From positions 18,677,566-18,741,565 of the forward strand of contig OX336340.1 of assembly GCA_946902875.1 (NCBI GenBank): 64,000 nt of DNA, read 5' to 3'. The DNA comes from Nematopogon swammerdamellus (Eukaryota > Arthropoda > Insecta > Lepidoptera > Adelidae). Each line of letters starts with the position of its first letter. Position 1 is the stretch's first letter. Shown here one piece after another: positions 35,801 to 47,000 of the stretch. The notes beneath the pieces were generated by a model that was not told the origin of the DNA, ran no database searches, and saw nothing but the letters and a program-made list of their open reading frames with translations. The translations under genes and the position numbers were made by a program.

Positions 35801-38800
35801 TTTAATTAAAAACAACAAAAACAACACTTAAAACATTAAAACGTAAACGAAACGGCTATGTAAATAGTTCGTGTTTTCCGTCCAGTTTAGTGTAGCCGAC
35901 ATGAAATGAAGGGAAGCACTGACATGGCACCTAGTTCACCCTGTGTTATGGGCTGACATCACGGATGTTGTAGGTGATGTAGCCAACCGTGTCAGGTTCC
36001 ATAAAAAAAAAAAAAAAAAAAAAAAACGTGATGAGACTAATTAAAACATGATGAGAATAATATTATATACGCATTTCATTTAAAAGAGAAAACAAAAAAT
36101 AACGACTACATAAACACTACCTACCTTTAAAACATTAAAGAGCAATAATAATAACAAACATGAAATATTATGACTAAAAAACAAATAACCGACTAGACAT
36201 TAGAATGTTACCTACCTACATAAAATAAAATTTTAAAGACTAATTTGTCTAAACACAAACATAAAACCCACATATTAAAAAATTAAAAGTAATACAAGTT
36301 AAAAACACTAAAATTAGAATCAAGAGTATAAAGAACATAAAAAGAATTATAAACATTAAAATGAGAGGAAGTTGTCAACTTTGCGGGTCTGTCTTTTGCA
36401 AAGCCAGTAACCACGCTTTGCACGAGCGCTTAAAACCAAATTTTGAGGGTTTCTCTCGTATAGGCGGTGGGAGATTGTTCCAACATTTAGTTGCACTATA
36501 TTTAAAAGAACCCTCAAAGCCGGCAGTGACGTGGCGTGGCACTAAAAGCAAATGTGCACTTGCTCGAGTTGGGTACGGGTGAGCATCCTTAGACCACGAT
36601 AGCTTCTTATATAGGTACTCAGGCTCTTCGGTATATATTATTTTATGTACCTGACATGCTTGGTGAAGTTCTCGTCTCGCCTTCATTTTTAAAACGTCCT
36701 TTTCATTAAAGAACGGAGTGACATGCGCGCGTCTGGGGATGTCATAGCAGAACCTTGCACAAGCGTTTTGGACTCTTTGTACGATACGCTCCGTCTTGAC
36801 CAATAGGCGAGGTCCATAAACTGTATCGCAATAATTGAATGGAGACAAGACGAGAGCCTCACATAGCATGGTTCTGACTCTCTCTGAAAGATGGTTTCTA
36901 AGTCTATAAAGGGTCTTAAGTTTATAGAAGGCTGCACGCACCTTGAGATTTATGTGTTCTTCGAAACGCAATTTTTCGTCCACAATAAGTCCAAGGTTAC
37001 GTGCAGATTGGACACACTCTACAGGGATTCCGTTTACTGCTACCTGGGGATTATGCGACTTTATTAATTCTGTCTGATGTTTGGTACCTAGCACCATAAA
37101 ATTGGACTTTGACGGGTTCAGAACTAAGGTATTATTTTTGGACCAGGCGAAAATCTTTTCCAAGTTGAGGTTTAAAATGTTCACTGTTTGTGAAGTGTGC
37201 TTTGGGTAAAAGGAGGTGTAGACTTGTGTATCGTCTGCATACAAGTGGATTTTGCAGTTATTTACAACACTCGGGAGATCAGCTGTGTAAATTATGAAGA
37301 GTAAAGGGCTAAGTATGGCACCTTGTGGCACTCCCCGTGTCAAGTATTTAGGCTGTGAGTATCTTATACTGCCTTCGTCGCCCTCGCAGCCCACCAATTG
37401 CTGTCTTTCTTTAAGGAAGCTACTGAACCAACTTATACAATCAACTGACACGCCATAATAGGAGAGTTTTGCGAGGAGAAGCGGGATGTTTATGCAGTCA
37501 AAGGCCCTAGAGAAATCTAACAGCACAAGTAGGCTTCCCTTCTGGCCGTCCGATGCGGAAATTACGTTATCTAAGACATTGAGTAGAGCCGTGTTTGTAC
37601 CGTGAGACCCACGAAAACCTGATTGAACTGACGGTATAACACCCTGAGACTCCATATACGCATAAAGTTGTTTCTGCACAGTCCTCTCTATGATTTTTGA
37701 CAGAACAGGTAATATGCTGATTGGGCGAAGATCCTTTAACTCGGAGATTGCACTTTTTTTCGGGATGGGTTTCACAATCGCAGTTTTCCAGGCCTCTGGG
37801 AAGGAACCATCTAGTAGGGACTTATTTATTATGGCAGTGATGACGTCAAGTGTACGTGGAAGGGTGAGCTTTAACATTTCAATCGATATGCCATCGGCTC
37901 CTACTGCTCTAGTAGATATATCTTTAACTATCTTCAGGACTTCCAACTGTGTAATCGGCGCGAAACTGAATTCTTGATCAGCGTGTTTATTACATTTAAA
38001 AAAATTTAAAGTACTAGGATCAGCTTCTTCGTCGCCGGGGATATTTAAAAAATGTTCGTTTATAGCCTCAGGATCGTTGAGATAGAATGGAATGTCTGTG
38101 TTACTTGAAAAATCTACGGCCGTGCTCTTCAGGTGTTTCCAAAGTTTTTTAGAGTTGGATATATTGTTATTCACGTAGTGCGTAAAGTAAGCAGACTTTT
38201 CACTCCTAATAGTTGATGTGACAAGATTTTTAAGGTCTTTATAGTATTGTTTATGTGTATCTTTGTGGGTTCTTAGAGCTCGGCTCAGTGCTTTATCTCG
38301 TAATGACATCATTTCTTTTACTACATCTGTTATCCAGGGTTGCGGTTTGCTTTTTACAAGGCATCTACGGGTCGGTGCGTGAAATTCAAATAGATTGGTG
38401 ATCATGGCATTAAAAGCGCAAACCATTTCGTCTACATTACTCAATGTATAAATGTATTCCCATTCTATAGATTCAAGGTCAGCTAGAAAAATTGGTTCCA
38501 CAATTTCTTTAAATGGTCGGTATGTTATCCAGTGCGGCTTAGGTTTGGGTTTCTTTATGTCAATCTCAGCTACTACCATGGCATGGTCGCTAAGGCACGG
38601 ATTATGGTTTACACTTATCTTCTTTACTCGATTAGCTCCGTCAGTGCATACTAGATCAATTAGAGAAGTTGATTTGTTGGTAATTCTCGTAGGTTCAGTT
38701 ACTATCTGTTCAAGGCTATGATGTCTCAAAAAAATGCTGAAAAACAGTTTTTATTTCATTCTTTTTAGTAATATTACATAAAAAACAATAATCGAAATCG

Positions 38801-39612
38801 AATAATCGAAATCGGTTGAAGTGGTACAGAATTATTCGCCATGTGTCAAACTGCAAATTGCTGAAAAAGTCCACATCACAAAAGTTTTGCTGAAGGTAAC
38901 CACACACCAATAGTATTTTGTTGATTTTTCATAAACCGCTGAATCAATTTCGATAAAATTTAAATGGGAGCACCTCTGAAGTATGACCTACCAAACAAAA
39001 AAAGAATTTTCAAAATCAGCCCACAATTAACACGTTGAACGCCATACGACCCACCGGTGGGCCTAGCGTACTTTTCCGTTCGGGCCAAGCCAAACTCAGT
39101 ATATCCGTAATTTTCATCAACTTGAGATTTTCATCACAAAGTTTATAAAATGCGGTAATTCGCAAGGAAAATAAAAATTTGCGACTTTTACCGTCAAATT
39201 TTCGAGATATAGCAAAAGGCTCACGGGTGGATCGTGTTGCCTCCTATGAAGGATTTGTAATTTTCTGTTGGCTGGGGCCGCGGGGTCACGCCGCGGCCCA
39301 CCCCTTGCGCGCGCGCCGCGGACGCAGCGATCAATCCCGGTCCGGCTGCGTCGACAATTGAGGATGTATTACGCTTTTCTCGCCAAAAATGGATTATTTT
39401 GAAGATTTAGAGTTAACACAAAAAGCGCTAACGCAGTTAGAAAACATCGAGATAGATCTTCTGGACCGTAGTTTCGGAATAGATTCTATGAAGACGTAGT
39501 TCAACCAACGAAAAGAAGATGCTTCGAATTCTTTTGTCGGAGAGTGAGGATAGCGACGATGAAATGCGTATAGAAAGACGGAAGAGAATGAAACACACTC
39601 TGGAAAGGAAAG

Positions 39613-39650
<38 letters not shown>

Positions 39651-40997
39651 GAACCTGACACGGTTGGCTACATCACCTACAACATCCGTGATGTCAGCCC
39701 ATAACACAGGGTGAACTAGGTGCCATGTCAGTGCTTCCCTTCATTTCATGTCGGCTACACTAAACTGGACGGAAAACACGAACTATTTACATAGCCGTTT
39801 CGACCGACGTTTCGTTCAGTGCGGTGGTACCAACCCGGCCGGGATAAACCCTACCACCTAGTAAAGTAAGAAGGGAAGGGACCTACAGTTTAACGTGGAA
39901 TCCGAACCACGGTCAGCCTCCAACGGTCGAGCGGTCACCCATCAAATCACTGACCGCGCTCAGCGTTGCTTAATAACAGTTGACTAACCAACCGCGCCAC
40001 TGAGCTACCGAGGCTGACGAATTTTCTTATCCCTTAGTCGACTTTTACGACATGCGACGGGGAGAGATGCAGTGGGGTTATTCTTTTTAAGTACCGACCC
40101 CACACGGTACACGGATTGGCCAGAAAAGTGAGAAGAACATGTCATTAATGTTATGCAAAGAACGTACCAATAATGGGTAGCAAACAGGCTAAAACCAAGT
40201 CGAAAAAAGTATCCACTTATTGCCAAAGCAGCCCAACTAAACCATTCCTTTGTTTGCCTTGTTTTAACAAGACTCATGGATAATTCTTTATTGTTTATGG
40301 TTGAGAGCCAAAGGGTTAAGATGATTGATTATTTTAAATAATGAAGTGTCATAATGTTGTGATTGTTAAATTTCATAAATATTTTCTTTTGTTCAATTTC
40401 ATAAATTATTTTCGTAATAAATAATGTCTTCTTATTTGGTAATGAAGAAAATTTTATGTTCATTTTTATTTTGACGAATATTTTCTTGTTATTTTCTGGT
40501 TTTATTAATTCTATTAATAAAAATATTATTTTCTACCTTATCGTTAAGAGCAGCCTTACCATCGTTACAATAAACTTAATAAAAAACTACAAGTTTCTAT
40601 TGGATTTGAAAACGACGCCGTCCGCTTCGACTACAAGGCCACGCGGCTCACTTCCATATTGGCTTTGTAGCTGCGCTCTGTGGCTTGTAGGAAGCGTTTA
40701 CGTAGGACCTCTCACGCGGCTCACCGGTGACCCCCATGACCTGAATGGTTCAGTAAGGAAAGGCTCACCGGTGAGCGGTGAGCCCCGTGGCCCAAACGGA
40801 AATACTGGATTTTTCATGTGGCGTTGAACGTGTAAGATTGTAATTTCCTGTTTGCGGTTTTACTCCGGTCCAAAGAGTTTACAAACTCTTTGGTTGTACC
40901 TAGCTCCGCTTATTTGTTGTTATATCCGCCATAGTAACACATATTCTGTGAAAATTTCAACGGGCTACCTATTACGGTTCAAGAGATACAGCCCTCG

Positions 40998-41028
<31 letters not shown>

Positions 41029-44000
41029 TGCGGAGGCTTAGTAATAGGCTTCCGTACAGGGATACGGAAACCTAAAAATAAGGGGTGAAATAGGGGTGAA
41101 AGTTTTTGTATGGGGTATCCATGATTTCTCAAGGTAAGGTTGAGGTATGGATATGAAAATTTAATATCTAGGCAAAGAGATTAAGTTAATGTCTTCGTAT
41201 CTAGGCTTTTGGCACAGATTACTCAATAGTTACTGCTTTTGGTAAGAAATAATGAATAATGGTCAGGAAGAGGAAGGGGGAGAGAAAAGAAGGGGGAGTG
41301 GGTGGGAGGTACGTTTGTCAGCCTCGGTAGCTCAGTGGTGCAGGCAACCCTGGGCGCGGTCAACACTTGGATGGGTGACCGCTCGACCATTGGAGGCTGA
41401 CCGTGGTTCGGATTCCACGTAAAACTGTAGCACCCTTCCCTTCTTACCTTACTAGAGTTGGTACCACCGCACTGAATAAAACGTATGTCGAAACGGCTAT
41501 GTAAATAGTTATTTTTTTCGTTTTTTTCCGTCCAGTTCAGTATAGCCGGCACGACATGTCCGACATCACGGATGTTGTAGGTGATGTATCCAACCATGTC
41601 AGTTTCCATAAAAAAAAGAAGAAGAGGAGGAGAGGTATGGAGGGAGGAAGGGTTAGTGAATGAGGGTAGGTGTGGGGGAGGGAGGTAGTAGAGGGAACGA
41701 GAAGGAATGGAGATCGAGCGAGTGAGAGGTTGGAAGGGGGAAGGGGCGGGGTAAGAGGGGGTTGCGGACAGGATGAGGGGTAGTAGGGGAGGAATGGAAT
41801 GGGAGGGTGATGGAAAGGAGGGGCGGCATGAGGGGAGGAAGGGAAGTAGGGAGAGAAGGAGGGAATGGGCGAAAGGGAAGGTGGCAAAGAGGGGGTCCGT
41901 GAAGGGTGAGGGGAAGGAGGGGAGGAAGGCGGGATCGAGGAGAGAAGACAGGGAGAGAGGTGAGTGAGAGATGGGCGAGGAAGGAAGGGAGAAAAAGATA
42001 GAGAATATAAGAGAAGCGATGGTTTATTATCAATTTTGCATTTAAATCAGATTTACTATATTTTTTATTTATTTTTTTATTTTATTCGTCCTCGTCGTTA
42101 AAATCTACTATATAAAATATCATTGACTTATATATTCTGTAAAGTATAACACAAATACATTAAACCCACCCTCTTTTAATCTCTTTGGTATAACACCACC
42201 AGCAGCATCGTAGATGGAAAAAATAGCCCTGGACTCAACTTTTTTTAATTCGGTGCCTGGACTCCGTACTTCATACTTCAACTATTACTAAAACGAGACA
42301 CCGCGATTATGGTAGTGTGCGTATCGCGTGAATACAGAACCGACCGTCTCAAGAGATCGCAGCGATATTGTGTCATCCTTTTTCCACGCGCAGTAACCCG
42401 TATCGCTTGCCTGCACGCTCCACGCAAACATTTGCGTGTTCCAAAACAAGCGAACGTCGCGCGTCGATCGATAAATTGCCGCAACGGCTAAAAACTATGG
42501 AGGTGGCTTTTTTTGACGTGATGATGTCACGTCTTATAAATTGATGAACACCGGCTGCACGCACGAAGAAGTGTAACGTTCCATCTAAACCTGTGTGCGC
42601 AAGCGAGAGCGCTAGGTATCCCACTTCAAAGCCACACACACAATGTAAATTAAGTTCATCTCAAGATTAATTTTGTGATACATAAATATATTACAAACAA
42701 ACTTAATTTTGCGGTCAACCTAAATAATAATTTCTCACTAACTATTTAAACGAGACCAGTTTTTCATATTTTCGTATTCCTCCCTGTAAAGTTAACTTTT
42801 TTGAACCACTTTGTTATAAAAGCAAGTAAATATTACATTCAAAATCTGTAAGAAGCAAACAAACAACAACCAAGAAAGAATCAAGTTTTCTTGTGCACGT
42901 TTTTTTTTTTATGGACGTAAAGTCCTTTTGCACAAATCGCAGATCAGGTCTTGCTTGGAGTACTGCTTGCACCTGTAGGATGGCTCTGCCAAATATCAGC
43001 TTTTAAAAGGGAAATGGTTTGAAAACAGCAATTTGTTAAAAAGGATTTCATCCCTACACGCAGGCTCTCCTGCCTATATATTTCCCCCCAAGTACAGTCT
43101 CGGGCCCTTAAAGAGGGGCGTGAAAAGGCACCTGTCGGGCCGGCATGGCATTCGCAACCCCTACATACGACCGAATGTCCATCGGCGTCGTTAGACACCT
43201 TATGGGTGGCTCGGGGTCACATGTCGCGCTTTCAATAAAAAAAAGCGAGTGGGCTGTGTCGGAGACACGGCCGCAGATTCGTGAATTTGATGAAGATCTC
43301 ATCGATACCTATTGCTTGTCCCACCACACGAGTAGTTTGGGAGCAGTAGTTTTCGAAAAAATTAATCCTATCGAGGCCTATCATTTCCTCCAGCGGATGA
43401 GTAGTCGTGGATCAGTAGTTTCCGAGATATGCCCTCTTTCAAACACTTTTTCCTTTTTTATTCTGAAACTGCTGAACCGATTTTGAAAAAAAAACAACTA
43501 TTTCAAAAAGAGCAATTTTTTTCTACGAAAGGAAACAAATTGCAAGTCGATCTGAGCAGTAGTTCAGGAGTTATAAGCATTTATTGATTTTCGAAGCCTT
43601 TTTTCAAAGTGCCATATATAGAAGGGCTTGATATGCGACTCTCGGGTATGTCGTCTTAGCAAGTCGGAAGAACTACCTTTAAGACGATATGCCTCACCTT
43701 CCTGTAACTGTTATAGTTTTTGAGATCTAAGTCGCCAAAAGTACATAATTTTCGTGATTTGGTTTCATAAGGGACACTAAGCGGGGCCTATGGCAGTGCC
43801 TCAAGTGATAGTGCCCCTTATGAAACCAAATCATTTTCGTGACGCAACTTTTTGTAAAATACATTCGGCAGCAGGCTAAAGACGTTTCATCAAATTCACG
43901 TCAAAAACACAAAAAGAAATCTATAAATAAAAATAATGTTTAGGGGTTCTGGTATTTTGTTGAATTTATTCTAGCTTTTCAAATTTCCATCTAATATATT

Positions 44001-47000
44001 AAAACAATAAAAATATATTATTATAAAATTATTATTTTGGGAATCCATCGTGTTTGTTTCCGTTTTCAAAGGTGGTGACGTAAAAAAATATAATTTGAAA
44101 GAAGGTATCTCCACTTTATCCTAACCGCACGCACGTATTTGAATTGCACGCAGGTTTGGTTGGTGGGTATTTGGCAACTAAAAATATAATAAGAAATAGG
44201 CATGCCATCTATAGACAAATAGGACAACTTAACTTTGGTCTGACATCTATGATGCAGAAGCGACGAAATTATACATTTTATTCGCCAAGCTCACTGACTG
44301 ACAAAACATAAAAATATTTATTGGAGAAATTATGAAAACCTTAAAATACACTATTTTGAAATGTCTACTTAATATAAAATAATCTTTAAATTTAACTATG
44401 CTGTTCCCACTTAGCATCGTTCTATAATTAGCAGATTTAAAAATATAATAATTATTTAATTCAAATTCGATACTCCTGGCGCCATCTTAGGACATAATTG
44501 AAGACTAATTTCATGTTACCTTTAAAACATCGCTGACGGTACATCTGACTCCCCCTATAAAATCAATGGTGCTAGCGTAATAATTTTTTTTATAAAATTT
44601 TTAAATTTTTTTTTCAAATGTGAATGTATAATGGCAGCGGTGGACCGAGCGCAGCAGTCCTCGCTAAGCGACGCTCGCGAGGCGCTCAGCAACGTGGCGG
44701 TGGACACTCTGTCCGCGCACCGACTCGCGCAGAACTTGCCGTCCGGGAGCGCCGGCGGCGGCTCGCTGCACGCGCCCGCCTGCCTGCGTCTCCTGCCGCT
44801 CTATCTGTCGGCGCTTCTCAAACACGTATGTTGCTTCTTCATCTTTACCTTATACAGGGTGTTTGATGACTATAGGTCATAAAGCAAACCAGGTACTCCT
44901 GAGCCTATTTGGAGCAAAAAAGTTACATGACATTTTGTTCTACGGTGAACTTTTATTTTTTTCCATACAAACTAAATAAATTTTATTTAATTTAGTATGG
45001 TAAAAAAAAGCTCAACAAATACATGATACCACTTCTAAGGCTACACAAAGCCTTAGAAGTGGTATCATGTATTTGTTGAGCTTGAAGTTAAAATAACCTT
45101 TAAACTGTATCACCAGACGTCACTTGTTGTTGTTGTTGTTTTGGTTTGTGGTTGGCTCTAGGCCTGCAAACTAATCCCGCTTGGTTGGGGACCTTCGTGC
45201 AAAACCCCGCAGTCTCCAGCTACCCCAGCCAGCCTATGTCTTCCATGAAAGCCACAAATCGACTGGGGTGTCTGCAGGCCGCTTATCCCTTAGTCGCCTT
45301 TTACGACATGCACGGGGAGAGATGCAGTGGGACTATTCTTATTAAGCACACAGTACCAGAGGTCACTTTACATTTGATTTAAAATGTGATTGTGCGACAC
45401 AAGGTGGCGCTACGCGTGGGCACGAGCACCCGCCTCGACGACCGCTTCGCCGCCATGTGCAACATGAAGAGCCTGCCGCTCTCTCAGCTGCTGCGCTCGG
45501 TGTACCCGGACCTGTACCCCGTGCACCAGCTGCAGCAGTATCTGCCACAACCGCAGCCTCAGCAGGACGACGAGGAGGCATATCCAGATCCGCCGCGATT
45601 ACATCTCACTGCCGAAAGGTGCATGCATTTTTATAATCTAAAGCTGTGGGAGCTTCGCTGACTTTGAAGTGTTCGGTAGGAGAAGGCTACTCTCGTGAAG
45701 AGTTACAAGTTTACAATGTCTCAACGGAAATGACCTGAATAGTATCAAACAGACATCATAAAAAAAAATTGGTTTTTTTATTATACAAATAATTTATATA
45801 TTTATTCACAAATATCTTTTTATATAAATTTTACATTTTTACAAAACTAAAACCTAAAATGTATACAAAGCAAACGGGGTTTCCACCACCACCGGCGGCG
45901 GTGTGAACCCAGGCTACGGATAATCGGGCCCCAAAGAGAGAAACCTCCGGACTATGCGCGCAGTGTCTGTGATCAGTCCCACATTGGTTGTGGGTATTGT
46001 ATTGGTTTTCATATTGATTGAGTCTATAGCGACCAGTCCATTCATATTGGGAGCACATCTGCTCTCTTCGGCGTCCTAACCCTGCCCGTCATGTCCAGCA
46101 GACTCGCCGTATGTAGCAGCTGCATTCAGAGGCAGCTTAAAATATGCAGCATCGAAGTTTTGGAACAACACCAAGTGTTGAAGTTGTTGTGTGAAGTGTT
46201 GGTACCACCGCACTGAATGAAACGTCGGTCGAAACGGCTATGTCAAATAGTTTGTGTTTTCCGACCAGTTCAGTGTAGCCGGCACGATCAAAGGGGGAAG
46301 CACTGACATGGCACCTAGTTCACCCGGTGTTATGGGCTGACATCACGGACGTTGTAGGTGATGTAGCCAACCGAGTCAGTTTCCATAAAAAATAAAAATT
46401 AAAAAACATCCTACTGCCCGAAAGGGTGATGGCGAGTCTGCCAACTTTCAAATTTGGATGCAGGAACTTGCTTCTGAGTCTGCATATCGATGGAAAATTT
46501 TCAAGGGATGGAAAACATCAATAAACTGTATTTGCACTTATAACCATTGAGCCTCAAAATGATTCAGGATTCCCTTATTTAGATGCACAGATGGATTTTT
46601 TTAACTCTAGGAAAAGCAAAACATGCTCGACAATTTTTTCCTGAATTTTCTAACCTAAAATTTACGAGTGCCCCATACAAATCTACATGCAATAATATAA
46701 TCTCTTCAATCATCAGGATAAACAGCAACGGTGCCTACCTCCTCGACGACGGCGAGCTGATGATCCTGTACATCTGTAGCGCCGTGAGTCCCGCCTTCCT
46801 CTCCGACACCTTCGGAGTGCCGTCCTACACGGAGGTGGTGGACGAGGCGCGCGAGCTGCCACACCTGGACACCGCCGGCAATGCGCTGCTGCACTCGTTT
46901 GTGGAGAAACTCAACGAGGAGAGGCCTTATGCGGCCAATGTACTTGTGTTGAGGTGAGTGTTCTGTGAAGAAGGAGGAAGGAAGGTGTGGAACTAAGCTT

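Noticed and set aside
41537..42033. Minus-strand frames rich in Pro, Ser and Leu
   Set aside because: They result from the plus-strand purine tract. The composition is not a real protein's.
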